Assembly: GCA_900446925.1 (NCBI GenBank)
Contig: UAVY01000002.1
Span: forward strand, 558,001 to 622,000
Reading direction: 5' to 3'
Origin: Citrobacter koseri
GTDB taxonomy: Bacteria > Pseudomonadota > Gammaproteobacteria > Enterobacterales > Enterobacteriaceae
Length of the DNA: 64,000 nucleotides
In this document: positions 29,627 through 42,997 of the stretch, one piece after another
Numbering within the stretch: the first letter of the stretch is position 1
Layout: every line of letters begins with the position of its first letter
Notes under the pieces: model-generated
What the model saw: the letters and a program-made list of their open reading frames with translations, nothing else
The model's database searches: none
Told to the model about the DNA's origin: nothing
Program-made: the position numbers and the translations under genes

Positions 29627-30318
29627 GCGCCAGTTTCTGCACCAGCGTTTCAACCATCAGGCTGGACTGCTTCGCGGCTACGGCCAGGAATTCGTCAAAG
29701 CTGAGGTGGGATTGCTGATCGGCCACATCAGAGATGGCGCGAACCACCACGAAAGGCACGTTGAAGTTATGGCAGACATGCGCGATCGCGGTCGCTTCCA
29801 TTTCCACGGCAATCGCCTGCGGGAAATTGTGGCGGATTTTCGCCAGGCCCACGGAACCGTTAATGAAAGCGTCGCCGCTGACGATCAGTCCGCGAACCGC
29901 ATTCAGGTTGAGTTTTGCGATGCAGGATTCCGCCGCCGCGATCAGCGCGTCGTCGGCTTTAAAACCTGCCGGGCAGCCAGGGGAGTTGACCAAATTCATA
30001 ACCAAACGCGGTAACGTCGGCGTCGTGATAACGCGCTTCATCGGAAACGACGATATCGCCGACTGTCAGCGTCGGGGCCAGACCGCCAGCGGAACCGGTA
30101 TTAATAATGACATCCGGCTTGCAACGTTCCAGCAGCAACGTTGCGCCCAGTGCCGCCGCGACTTTACCGATGCCGGATTTCAGCAGCGCAATCTCGGTCC
30201 CGTTCAGTTGGCCGGTGTAAATTTCACAACCGCCCAGGGTGATCGTCTGACGGTTTTCGATTTTGTCACGCAGCAGCGTAACTTCTTCTTCCATTGCACC
30301 AATGATGCCGATTTTCAT
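29619..30318 (-). CDS. mtnN: 5'-methylthioadenosine/S-adenosylhomocysteine nucleosidase, one +1 frameshift
   Basis: Hydrolyses MTA, SAH and 5'-deoxyadenosine, recycling by-products of SAM use and feeding autoinducer-2 synthesis. Motifs: IGAMEEEV (catalytic Glu12), NTGSAGG, VEMEATA, and SDVADQQSH with the catalytic Asp. The break is an extra C in the G4 run (plus strand) at 29980-29983, inside QLPGCPAG. Corrected length is 232 residues as in E. coli. Upstream gene of the mtnN-btuF-yadS minus-strand group, divergent from dgt. Confidence 0.94.
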
Positions 30319-30402
30319 AGATTTACTCGCGATAAGCCAGATTTGAGGGCATAGTCTATCATGCGCTTAAGGGGGAAGCGCATTTCTCAGGCGGGAGAGG
30401 AC

Positions 30403-31923
30403 ATGGCACAGATCGATTTCCGAAATAAAATTAACTGGCATCGTCGTTATCGTTCACCGCAGGGTGTGAAGACCGAACATGGAGATCCTGCGGATCTTTG
30501 AAAGCGATCGTGGACGCATCATCAATTCCCCGGCGATCCGTCGGCTTCAGCAAAAAACGCAGGGTCTTTCCACTGGAGCGTAACGCCGCCGTTCGGACGC
30601 GGTTGACGCATTCTATGGAAGTGCAGCAGGTCGGGCGTTATATCGCGAAAGAGATCCTGAGCCGGTTAAAAGAGTTAAAGCTGCTGGAACAATACGGTCT
30701 GGGATGAACTGACCGGCCCCTTTGGAGAGCATTGTGGAAATGTCCTGTCTGATGCATGACATTGGCAATCCGCCGTTTGGTCATTTCGGCGAGGCGGCGA
30801 TCAATGACTGGTTTCGCCAGCGCCTGCATCGCCGGCGGATGCGGAAAGCCAGCCGCTTAGCGACGATCGCTGCGCGGTGGCGGCGCTGCGTCTGCGTGAA
30901 GGCGAGGAGTCTTTGAATGATATTCGTCGCAAGGTGCGCCAGGATTTATGTCATTTCGAGGGCAACGCGCAGGGCATCCGCCTGGTGCATACATTAATGC
31001 GCATGAATCTGACCTGGGCGCAGGTGGGCGGCATTTTAAAATACACTCGCCCGGCATGGTGGCGAGGAGAAACGCCCGCGACGCACCGTTATTTAATGAA
31101 GAAGCCGGGGTATTATCTCTCTGAAGCGCCGTATATTGAGAGGTTACGTAAAGAACTTGCGTTAGCGCCTTACAGCCGCTTCCCATTAACATGGATTATG
31201 GAGGCCGCCGATGATATCTCTTATTGCGTGGCCGATCTGGAAGATGCCGTCGAGAAAAGAATCTTCAGCGTTGAGCAGTTATATCACCATCTTTACGAAG
31301 CATGGGGCCACCATGAAAAAGGATCGCTGTTTACTCAGGTTGTTGAGAATGCCTGGGAAAAATCTCGCTCAAATTCGCTAAGCCGCAGTACGGAAGATCA
31401 GTTCTTTATGTATTTGCGCGTGAATACGCTAAATAAACTGGTGCCCTACGCGGCTCAGCGTTTTATTGATAACCTGCCGCAAATCTTTGACGGCAGTTTC
31501 AATCATGCGCTGCTGGAAGACGCCAGCAGCTTCAGCCAGTTGCTTGAGTTATATAAAAATGTGGCGATAAAACATGTGTTTAGCCACCCGGATGTTGAAC
31601 AACTGGAATTACAGGGCTATCGCGTCATCAGCGGGTTATTAGAAATTTACCAACCGTTATTACGTATGTCCCTGGTCGATTTCAGGGAACTGGTTGAAAA
31701 AGAGCGGGTGAAGCGTTTTCCAATAGAATCTCGTTTATTCCAGAAGCTCTCTACGCGCCATCGCCTGGCTTACGTGGAGGCCGTCAGTAAATTATCGCCG
31801 GAGGCGCCGGAGTACCCCACGCTGGAATATTATTATCGCTGCCGTTTGATCCAGGATTATATCAGCGGGATGACGGATCTGTACGCCTGGGATGAATACC
31901 GGCGTCTGATGGCGGTTGAATAA
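30403..31923 (+). CDS. dgt: Deoxyguanosinetriphosphate triphosphohydrolase, five frameshifts
   Basis: HD-family dGTPase that releases triphosphate from dGTP. The joined frames give [22 protein letters not shown], the HD motif [15 protein letters not shown], and [10 protein letters not shown], ending LMAVE. Breaks: extra G at 30481-30482, extra G at 30562-30564, extra G at 30701-30703, extra G at 30724-30725, and two extra bases near 30829-30833. Together they add six bases, and removal gives 504 residues (E. coli 505). All five lie in the first 430 bases; the remaining 1 kb is clean. This is a local quality problem rather than gene decay. Confidence 0.91.
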
Positions 31924-31982
31924 TAAATACGCTTTTGTAAAGATGGACAATAAATTTTTACTTTTTCCAGAAACTTTATTCT

Positions 31983-32010
31983 GGAACTTCGCGCTATAAA
32001 ACGAATCTGA
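31983..32010 (+). promoter_or_regulatory. Sigma E promoter of degP
   Basis: A textbook extracytoplasmic-stress promoter: -35 GGAACTT at 31983-31989 and -10 TCTGA at 32006-32010 with 16 bases between, 46 bases before the degP start. It links DegP synthesis to the sigma E response that RseP (46748-48102) helps to switch on. Confidence 0.85.
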
Positions 32011-32055
32011 CGTACACAGCAATTTTGCGTTATCTGTTAATCGAGATTGAAACAC

Positions 32056-33477
32056 ATGAAAAAAACCACATTAGCAATGAGTGCACTGGCTCTGAGTTTA
32101 GGTTTGGCGCTGTCCCCCCTGTCTGCAACGGCGGCTGAGACGGCGTCTTCGGCAACGACTGCCCAGCAGATGCCAAGTCTGGCACCGATGCTCGAAAAAG
32201 TGATGCCATCGGTGGTGAGTATCAACGTGGAAGGTAGCACAACCGTCAACACGCCGCGCATGCCGCGTAATTTCCAGCAGTTCTTTGGCGATGATTCGCC
32301 ATTCTGCCAGGACGGTTCGCCGTTCCAGAGTTCTCCGTTCTGCCAGGGCGGGGGTCAGGGCGGCGGTCAGCAACAGAAATTTATGGCGCTGGGCTCCGGC
32401 GTCATTATTGATGCCGCAAAAGGTTATGTCGTCACCAACAACCATGTGGTGGATAACGCGACGGTCATCAAAGTTCAACTGAGCGATGGCCGTAAATTTG
32501 ACGCCAAGGTCGTCGGTAAAGATCCGCGCTCTGATATCGCGCTGGTTCAAATTCAGGACCCGAAAAATCTGACGGCCATTAAGCTGGCGGATTCCGACGC
32601 GCTGCGCGTGGGGGATTATACCGTCGCTATCGGCAACCCGTTTGGTCTGGGCGAAACGGTGACTTCCGGTATCGTTTCCGCACTGGGCCGTAGCGGTCTG
32701 AACGCGGAAAACTACGAAAACTTTATCCAGACGGATGCCGCCATCAACCGTGGTAACTCCGGTGGCGCGCTGGTGAACCTGAACGGCGAACTGATCGGGA
32801 TTAACACCGCGATTCTTGCGCCGGACGGCGGCAACATCGGTATTGGTTTTGCTATCCCCAGCAACATGGTGAAAAACCTGACCTCCCAGATGGTGGAGTA
32901 TGGCCAGGTTAAACGCGGTGAGCTGGGTATCATGGGGACGGAGCTAAACTCGGAACTGGCGAAGGCGATGAAAGTCGATGCCCAGCGCGGCGCGTTTGTC
33001 AGCCAGGTGATGGCGAACTCTTCTGCGGCGAAAGCCGGTATTAAAGCCGGGGATGTGATCACGTCCCTGAATGGTAAGCCGATCAGCAGCTTTGCCGCGC
33101 TGCGCGCCCAGGTGGGTACGATGCCGGTAGGCAGCAAAATCAGCCTTGGTCTGCTGCGTGATGGCAAGCCGGTGACTGTCAACCTGGAACTGCAACAGAG
33201 CAGCCAGAATCAGGTTGATTCCAGCTCCATCTTCAATGGTATTGAAGGCGCGGAAATGAGCAACAAAGGCCAGGATAAAGGCGTTGTTGTCAGCAACGTG
33301 AAGCCGAATACGCCGGCTGCGCAGATTGGCCTGAAGAAAGGGGATGTGATTGTGGGGGCCAACCAGCAGGCGATTAAGAACATCGCTGAGCTGCGTAAAA
33401 TCCTCGACAGCAAACCTTCTGTTCTGGCGCTGAATATTCAGCGCGGCGATAGCACCATCTATCTGCTGATGCAGTAA
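32056..33477 (+). CDS. degP: Periplasmic serine endoprotease/chaperone DegP (HtrA)
   Basis: Degrades or refolds misfolded envelope proteins. 473 residues from ATG 32056: 26-residue signal peptide ending ATAA, LA loop with two cysteines (SPFCQDGS ... SPFCQGG), trypsin-like triad (NNHVV His, RSDIAL Asp, GNSGGAL Ser), then two PDZ domains (from about residues 280 and 385). Intact. Small differences from E. coli and S. Typhimurium in the glycine-rich loop and PDZ2 (VKPNTPAAQ) argue for another genus. Confidence 0.98.
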   Translation: MKKTTLAMSALALSLGLALSPLSATAAETASSATTAQQMPSLAPMLEKVMPSVVSINVEGSTTVNTPRMPRNFQQFFGDDSPFCQDGSPFQSSPFCQGGGQGGGQQQKFMALGSGVIIDAAKGYVVTNNHVVDNATVIKVQLSDGRKFDAKVVGKDPRSDIALVQIQDPKNLTAIKLADSDALRVGDYTVAIGNPFGLGETVTSGIVSALGRSGLNAENYENFIQTDAAINRGNSGGALVNLNGELIGINTAILAPDGGNIGIGFAIPSNMVKNLTSQMVEYGQVKRGELGIMGTELNSELAKAMKVDAQRGAFVSQVMANSSAAKAGIKAGDVITSLNGKPISSFAALRAQVGTMPVGSKISLGLLRDGKPVTVNLELQQSSQNQVDSSSIFNGIEGAEMSNKGQDKGVVVSNVKPNTPAAQIGLKKGDVIVGANQQAIKNIAELRKILDSKPSVLALNIQRGDSTIYLLMQ

Positions 33478-33487
33478 TTTCCTCTCT

Positions 33488-33518
33488 TGCCCTTTTCCTG
33501 TCCGGGAAAAGGGCATTT
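33488..33518 (+). terminator. Terminator after degP
   Basis: Hairpin with arms tgcccttttcc and gggaaaagggca followed by TTTCT, ten bases after the degP stop. The A/T-containing stem makes it moderately strong. Confidence 0.75.
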
Positions 33519-33635
33519 CTCACATTCTGTGAGGCCTCCCACAACTCCATACTTCTCTGCTTTAGTTTGTGCAGATGCACAATGATGCAGGTTAGCATCT
33601 TCCCTATGCTTGAGCTCTGCTCACAGGAGGGGATT

Positions 33636-34793
33636 ATGGCTGGCTGGCATCTTGATACCAAAATGGCACAGGATATTGTGGCGCGCACAATGCGCATCAT
33701 CGATACCAATATCAACGTAATGGATGCCCGTGGGCGTATTATTGGTAGCGGCGATCGGGAGCGCATTGGTGAATTGCACGAAGGCGCGCTGTTGGTGCTG
33801 TCGCAGGGGCGCGTGGTCGATATTGATGATGCGGTGGCGCGGCATCTTCACGGCGTGCGCCAGGGGATCAACCTGCCGTTGCGCCTGGAAGGGGAGAGCG
33901 TCGGCGTTATTGGTTTAACCGGTGAGCCGCAACACCTGCGAAAATACGGTGAGCTGGTCTGTATGACGGCCGAAATGATGCTGGAGCAGTCGCGGCTGAT
34001 GCATCTGCTGGCCCAGGACAGCCGTCTGCGTGAAGAACTGGTGATGAACCTGATTCAGGCCGAGGAAAATACGCCAGCGTTGACGGAGTGGGCGCAGCGG
34101 CTGGGTATCGACCTGAACCAACCGCGTGTGGCTGCCGTGGTCGAAGTGGACAGCGGGCAGCTTGGCGTTGACAGCGCGATGGAGGAGTTGCAGCAGTTGC
34201 AAAATGCGTTAACGACGCCTGAACGCAACAATTTGATTGCTATCGTTTCTTTGACGGAAATGGTTGTGCTGAAACCGGCGCTGAATCAGTTTGGGCGCTG
34301 GGATGCGGACGATCATCGCAAGCGTATTGAGCAGTTGATTGCCCGGATGAAGGAGAACGGGCAATTGCGCTTTCGGGTCGCACTGGGGAACTATTTTACC
34401 GGCCCGGGCAGTATCGCCCGTTCCTGGCGCACTGCGCGTACTACCATGATGGTGGGCAAGCAGCGTATGCCGGAGCAACGCAGCTACTTTTACCAGGATT
34501 TGATGCTGCCAGTGCTGCTGGACAGCCTGCGTGGTGGCTGGCAGGCCAATGAGCTGGCGCGCCCGCTCTCAAAGCTGAAGGCGATGGATAATAACGGGCT
34601 GTTACGCCGGACGCTGGCCGCGTGGTTTCGCCATAACGTGCAGCCGCTGGCAACGTCGAAGGCGCTCTTTATTCACCGTAATACGCTGGAATACCGTCTG
34701 AACCGCATCTCTGAGTTGACGGGGCTGGATTTGGGCAATTTTGATGATCGGCTGTTGCTGTATGTCGCGCTGCAACTGGACGAGCAGCGGTGA
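33636..34793 (+). CDS. cdaR: Carbohydrate diacid regulator
   Basis: Transcription activator of genes for glucarate, galactarate and glycerate use. 385 residues from ATG 33636, preceded by AGGAGG. Order: N-terminal sugar-diacid recognition domain (residues 1-135), a GGDEF-like middle region, and a PucR-type C-terminal helix-turn-helix (ALFIHRNTLEYRLNRISELTGLDL). Intact and of E. coli length. Monocistronic between the degP terminator and a REP pair. Confidence 0.95.
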   Translation: MAGWHLDTKMAQDIVARTMRIIDTNINVMDARGRIIGSGDRERIGELHEGALLVLSQGRVVDIDDAVARHLHGVRQGINLPLRLEGESVGVIGLTGEPQHLRKYGELVCMTAEMMLEQSRLMHLLAQDSRLREELVMNLIQAEENTPALTEWAQRLGIDLNQPRVAAVVEVDSGQLGVDSAMEELQQLQNALTTPERNNLIAIVSLTEMVVLKPALNQFGRWDADDHRKRIEQLIARMKENGQLRFRVALGNYFTGPGSIARSWRTARTTMMVGKQRMPEQRSYFYQDLMLPVLLDSLRGGWQANELARPLSKLKAMDNNGLLRRTLAAWFRHNVQPLATSKALFIHRNTLEYRLNRISELTGLDLGNFDDRLLLYVALQLDEQR

Positions 34794-34795
34794 TT

Positions 34796-34874
34796 GCCTG
34801 ATGGCGCGACGCTTATCAGGCCTACCGGGAGTTACCTGTAGGCCGGATAAGGCGTAACACGCCGCCATCCGGCA
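34796..34874. repeat. REP/BIME element, cdaR-yaeH
   Basis: Inverted REP pair (gcctgatggcgcgacg ... atcaggcctac and gtaggccggataaggcg ... catccggcaa) between converging genes. Confidence 0.9.
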
Positions 34875-34883
34875 ACACACAGC

Positions 34884-35274
34884 TTACTTACGCGTTAGTT
34901 TTTCCAGATCCGCTTCGATTTCGTTGATCTTGTTGGCGACCACGCTTTCCAGATGACGTAAATCATCCAGGATCTTACGTTTGAGATCGACTTCCGTGCG
35001 ATCGCGCTGGCAGATCTGATCCAGCTCATCGATCACATAGCGCAGGTTAGGACTGATCTCCTGCACCTCTTTGTAACCTTGTCCGATACCATCGGCGACG
35101 ACGGTTTTACGCCTGGCGGGGATATTTGAACTTTACGCTTTTGGCAAAGAACTCGCCTCTATCCCTTCTGGAAAATAGATTTTCAGGATATCGTTGTTGG
35201 CTTCTTGCCGCAGGCTGTAACGATCGATTTCTTCAGGATTGGTAATGCCCCAGACTTTTCAGATTGTCATACAT
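34884..35274 (-). CDS. yaeH: DUF3461 family protein YaeH, four +1 frameshifts
   Basis: Small conserved protein of unknown function with an acidic/basic coiled-coil C-terminus (ELDQICQRD ... [13 protein letters not shown]). ATG at 35274 (MYDNLKSLG). Frame breaks on the plus strand at the C4 run 35248-35251, at 35170-35171, at 35163-35165 and at 35112-35113; removing one base at each gives 128 residues, the E. coli length. Four errors in 140 bases make this the worst-read spot in the window. No yaeI-type gene follows in the gap to dapD. Confidence 0.87.
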
Positions 35275-35345
35275 ACGGTACCCTTCATCTCAACATAACC
35301 TATGAATAATTAACGAAAAGTTCTCTTTCCGCCAGCCACAGATGT

Positions 35346-35374
35346 AAAAAAAGCGGGCTCAGCCCGCTTTTTCA
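35346..35374 (-). terminator. Terminator of dapD
   Basis: Hairpin aagcgggct/agcccgctt with A-rich and T-rich flanks on both sides (T7 on the minus strand), nine bases after the dapD stop. Strong and usable in both directions. Confidence 0.9.
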
Positions 35375-35382
35375 AATCATTG

Positions 35383-36212
35383 TTAGTCGATGGTACGTAA
35401 CAGCTCGTTGATCCCGACTTTGCCGCGCGTCTTCGCGTCCGACTTTTTTCACGATGACCGCACAGTACAGGCTGTATTTACCGTCTTTCGACGGCAGGTT
35501 GCCGGAAACCACAACGGAGCCTGCCGGTACGCGGCCATAATGGATTTCGCCCCGTTTTCGCGATCGTAAATACGGGTGCTTTGACCGATGTACACGCCCA
35601 TAGAGATGACGGAACCTTCCTCAACGATCACCCCTTCAACCACTTCAGAACGCGCGCCGATGAAGCAGTTATCTTCGATGATTGTCGGGTTCGCCTGTAG
35701 CGGTTCCAGTACGCCGCCGATGCCGACGCCGCCGGACAGGTGTACGTTTTTACCAATCTGCGCGCAGGAACCTACGGTTGCCCAGGTATCTACCATCGTG
35801 CCTTCATCAACGAATGCGCCGATGTTTACATAGGATGGCATCAGTACGGTGTTGCGTGCGATAAACGCGCCCTGACGCACAGCGGCAGGCGGCACTACGC
35901 GGAAGCCTTCTTTCTGGAAGCGCGCTTCGTCATAGTCGGCGAATTTCATCGGTACTTTATCGAAGTAGCGGCTTTCCGCACCGTCGATAACCTGGTTATC
36001 GTTAATACGGAAAGAGAGCAGAACCGCTTTCTTCAGCCACTGGTGAGTCACCCACTGGCCATCAATCTTTTCTGCCACACGCAGCGCACCCCGGAATCCA
36101 GCAGAGAAATGACCTGGTTAACCGCTTCGCGGGTCACGGTATCTACATTCGCCGGAGTGATGTCGGCACGGCGCTCGAAAGCGGACTCAATAACGTTCTG
36201 TAACTGCTGCAT
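35383..36212 (-). CDS. dapD: Tetrahydrodipicolinate N-succinyltransferase, three frameshifts
   Basis: Succinylase of the lysine/diaminopimelate pathway, essential for peptidoglycan. N-terminal helical part ([15 protein letters not shown]), then left-handed beta-helix with hexapeptide repeats ([32 protein letters not shown]). Breaks: two extra bases near 36086-36091 (after LLDSG), two extra Cs on the plus strand at 35550-35553 (after YDREN), one extra at 35439-35440 (after KKV). Corrected, it ends ELLRTID at 35383 with 274 residues, as in E. coli. The gene is essential, so these must be read errors. Confidence 0.93.
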
Positions 36213-36242
36213 TGTTAAACTCTTTCCATATGAATAAACACA

Positions 36243-39017
<2,775 letters not shown>

Positions 39018-39022
39018 AAAGT

Positions 39023-39817
39023 TTATGCGTCGTGCGTGATAATCGCCGGGATGGTGTCATCCTTGCGTAACGTCAGAATTTCACAGCCGTTTTCGGTTAC
39101 CACAATAGTATGCTCGTACTGCGCAGACAAGCTTCTGTCTTTGGTTTTTACCGTCCAGCCGTCTTTCATGGTGCGGATGCGGTAATCACCGGCGTTCAGC
39201 ATCGGTTCAACGGTGAACGTCATTCCCGGTTGCAGAACCACGCCGCCGTCGTCCGCATCGTAGTGCAGAACCTGCGGTTCTTCATGGAAGCCGCGACCAA
39301 TCCCGTGACCGCAATATTCGCGAACGACAGAGAAGCCTTCACCTTCCGCGTATTTCTGAATGGCCGCGCCCAGCGTGCGCAGACGGATGCCCGGTTTGAC
39401 CATTCGCAGCGCCAGATACAGGCTTTCCTGGGTTACACGGCACAGGCGCTCGCCCAGAATCGTCGGTTTGCCGACGATAAACATTTTCGACGTATCGCCG
39501 TGGTATTCATCTTTAATTACGGTTACGTCGATATTGACGATATCGCCGTCTTTCAGCAATTTGCCGTCGTCCGGGATACCGTGGCACACCACTTCATTAA
39601 TGGAGATGCAAACGGATTTCGGATAACCGTGGTAGCCGAGGCAAGCGGAGATCGCGTGTTGTTCATTGACGATGTAGTCGTTGCAGATGCGATCCAGTTC
39701 CCCGGTGCTGACGCCCGGTTTGATATACGGTTCGATCATCTCCAGCACTTCAGCGGCCAGGCGGCCAGCGACGCGCATTTTTTCGATTTCTTCAGGGGTC
39801 TTGATTGAGATAGCCAT
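39023..39817 (-). CDS. map: Methionine aminopeptidase, type I
   Basis: Removes the initiator methionine from new proteins. 264 residues with the five metal ligands in NIDVTVIKDEYHGDTS (two Asp), CGHGIGRGFHEEP (His), FTVEPML (Glu) and EHTIVVTENG (Glu). Intact. Divergent from rpsB; the 324-base gap between them carries the rpsB promoter and leader and presumably the map promoter. Confidence 0.98.
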   Translation of the reverse strand: MAISIKTPEEIEKMRVAGRLAAEVLEMIEPYIKPGVSTGELDRICNDYIVNEQHAISACLGYHGYPKSVCISINEVVCHGIPDDGKLLKDGDIVNIDVTVIKDEYHGDTSKMFIVGKPTILGERLCRVTQESLYLALRMVKPGIRLRTLGAAIQKYAEGEGFSVVREYCGHGIGRGFHEEPQVLHYDADDGGVVLQPGMTFTVEPMLNAGDYRIRTMKDGWTVKTKDRSLSAQYEHTIVVTENGCEILTLRKDDTIPAIITHDA

Positions 39818-39938
39818 GAATTCTGTCCATCGGTGTCGATTATTTCGACAATAATTGTGTAAGTGCTGTCAATGGTATCAGTCCAAAGCGTAGCCTGCCA
39901 AATTGAGAATCATTAACAGCACATCGAGCCAACAATTA

Positions 39939-39968
39939 TTGGTGTCTGCGGCGTATTTGTGGTATAAA
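39939..39968 (+). promoter_or_regulatory. rpsB-tsf promoter
   Basis: -35-like TTGGTG (39939-39944) and -10 TATAAA (39963-39968) with 18 bases between, followed by GCGCGCC, a GC-rich discriminator typical of stringently controlled ribosomal promoters. Confidence 0.7.
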
Positions 39969-39975
39969 GCGCGCC

Positions 39976-40867
<892 letters not shown>

Positions 40868-40920
40868 TAAGGCACGCTCGTTCGAGCCCCCTTATAAACC
40901 AGGTAGTATCACGTTTGGTT

Positions 40921-40945
40921 AGGGGCCCTTTAGGCCCCTTTTTCA
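40921..40945 (+). terminator. Terminator/attenuator between rpsB and tsf
   Basis: GC-rich hairpin ggggcc/ggcccc with CCTTTTT tail, 55 bases after rpsB. In E. coli a similar site lets only part of the transcripts run into tsf. Confidence 0.8.
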
Positions 40946-41002
40946 CTTTTTAAATCTGTGCGGTTTGATGCCGGGCAGATCAAATCTTCCGAGGATTTTA
41001 GA

Positions 41003-41853
41003 ATGGCTGAAATTACCGCATCCCTGGTAAAAGAGCTGCGTGAGCGTACTGGCGCAGGCATGATGGATTGCAAAAAAGCACTGACTGAAGCGAATGGCGA
41101 CATCGAGCTGGCAATCGAAAACATGCGTAAATCCGGTGCGATCAAAGCAGCGAAAAAAGCAGGCAACGTTGCTGCTGACGGCGTGATCAAAACCAAAATC
41201 GACGGCAACTACGGCATCATTCTGGAAGTTAACTGCCAGACTGACTTTGTTGCTAAAGATGCTGGTTTCCAGGCATTTGCTGACAAAGTGCTGGACGCCG
41301 CTGTTGCTGGCAAAATCACTGACGTTGACGTGCTGAAAGCACAGTTCGAAGAAGAGCGCGTTGCTCTGGTGGCAAAAATCGGTGAAAACATCAACATTCG
41401 CCGTGTTGCTTCCCTGGAAGCGACGTTCTGGGTTCTTACCAGCACGGTGCGCGCATCGGTGTTCTGGTTGCGGCTAAAGGCGCTGACGAAGAGCTGGTTA
41501 AACAGCTGGCAATGCACGTTGCTGCAAGCAAGCCTGAGTTCGTTAAGCCGGAAGACGTGTCTGCTGAAGTGGTAGAGAAAGAATACCAGGTACAGCTGGA
41601 CATCGCGATGCAGTCTGGTAAGCCGAAAGAAATCGCAGAGAAAATGGTTGAAGGCCGCATGAAGAAATTCACCGGCGAAGTTTCTCTGACCGGTCAGCCT
41701 TTCGTTATGGAACCGAGCAAATCTGTTGGTCAGCTGCTGAAAGAGCACAACGCCGACGTAACTGGCTTCATCCGCTTTGAAGTGGGCGAAGGCATCGAGA
41801 AAGTTGAGACTGACTTTGCAGCAGAAGTTGCTGCGATGTCCAAGCAGTCTTAA
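41003..41853 (+). CDS. tsf: Elongation factor Ts, one -1 frameshift
   Basis: Exchanges GDP for GTP on EF-Tu. N-terminal UBA-like domain ([20 protein letters not shown]) and core with the TDFVAKD motif that contacts EF-Tu. ATG at 41003 after GAGG. A G is missing after 41420 (GAAG where GAAGGC is expected, after VASLE); restoring it gives [14 protein letters not shown] and a 283-residue protein as in E. coli. Essential gene, so this is a read error. Confidence 0.96.
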
Positions 41854-41861
41854 TTGTCGAA

Positions 41862-41892
41862 AAGGAGCCGCCTGAGGGCGGCTTCTTTTTGC
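41862..41892 (+). terminator. Terminator after tsf
   Basis: Hairpin gagccgcc/gggcggcttc with a three-base loop and a T5 tail, directly after the tsf stop. Confidence 0.9.
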
Positions 41893-42000
41893 GTCCATCT
41901 TGTAAATTCAGCCAACCCCTATAGTGGCTGCGCTGAAAAGCGACATACAATGTCGCCGGAATTAACTCATCTCAATCGTTGACAGTCTCAGGAAAGAAAC

Positions 42001-42725
42001 ATGGCTACCAATGCAAAACCCGTCTATAAACGTATTCTGCTTAAATTGAGTGGCGAAGCTCTGCAGGGTTCGGAAGGCTTCGGTATTGATGCAAGCATAC
42101 TGGATCGTATGGCTCAGGAAATCAAAGAACTGGTGGAACTGGGCATTCAGGTTGGTGTGGTGATTGGTGCGGTAACCTGTTCCGTGGTGCTGGTCTGGCG
42201 AAAGCGGGTATGAACCGCGTTGTGGGCGACCACATGGGCATGCTGGCCACCGTGATGAACGGTCTGGCGATGCGCGATGCGCTCCACCGCGCCTATGTGA
42301 ACGCCCGCCTGATGTCCGCTATTCCGCTGAATGGCGTGTGTGACAACTACAGCTGGGCAGAAGCCATTAGTCTGCTGCGTAATAACCGTGTGGTTATCCT
42401 GTCTGCGGGCACCGGCAACCCCTTCTTCACCACCGACTCTGCGGCTTGCCTGCGCGGTATCGAAATTGAAGCGGATGTGGTGCTGAAAGCCACGAAAGTC
42501 GATGGCGTATTTACTGCGGACCCGGCCAAAGATCCGTCCGCCACGATGTATGAGCAACTCACCTACGGCGAAGTGCTGGATAAAGAGCTGAAAGTGATGG
42601 ATCTGGCTGCGTTCACGCTGGCTCGTGACCACAAATTGCCAATTCGTGTCTTCAATATGAACAAGCCGGGCGCGCTGCGTCGCGTCGTGATGGGCGAAAA
42701 AGAAGGGACTTTAATCACGGAATAA
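42001..42725 (+). CDS. pyrH: Uridylate kinase, one -1 frameshift
   Basis: Phosphorylates UMP to UDP; amino-acid-kinase fold, hexameric, regulated by GTP and [15 protein letters not shown] starts the fold; the second glycine loop should read VVIGGGNLFRG but a G is missing near 42168, and restoring it joins the two frames into 241 residues, the E. coli length. Essential gene. C-terminus [11 protein letters not shown] intact. Confidence 0.96.
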
Positions 42726-42743
42726 TTCCCGTGATGGCCAATT

Positions 42744-42768
42744 CCGGGTAAGATTCGCCTTTACCCGG
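42744..42768 (+). other. Hairpin after pyrH
   Basis: Inverted repeat ccgggtaa/ttacccgg with a 9-base loop, 19 bases after the stop. The following bases are AT-rich but not a T-run, so it is at best a weak terminator. Confidence 0.5.
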
Positions 42769-42824
42769 CAGGATTTATATATCCTGTGGCATGAATTAAA
42801 CGAGACTATACTGAGCATACTCTG

Positions 42825-42951
42825 TATACACGAAATCATTCATGCTGCATCACGGCGGCAAGAGCGTGAATCCCGAGGCCCGTACACCGGTACGTGACAG
42901 GGAAGAACGTTCGCAGCCAACGCAGAGGCAGCCTGAAGGATGAAGTGTATT
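42825..42951. repeat. ERIC (IRU) element between pyrH and frr
   Basis: About 127 bases. Read on the minus strand it follows the ERIC consensus as I recall it: cttcaggctgcctctgcg, ttggctgc, a central stem around GTCAC...GTA, cgggattcacgctcttgcc, and a TATA-type end. On the plus strand it starts tatacacgaaatcattcat and ends gcctgaaggatgaagtgtat. These elements are imperfect palindromes transcribed with neighbouring genes. Here it would be read through into the frr leader. Confidence 0.85.
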
Positions 42952-42997
42952 GTGTGATTGTCTGGTCGACTGAGACTAGTTTTCAAGGATTCGTAAC

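Noticed and set aside
30403..30900. dgt as a decaying pseudogene
   Set aside because: All five lesions are in 350 bases, the rest is perfectly conserved, and equal lesions occur in essential genes nearby.
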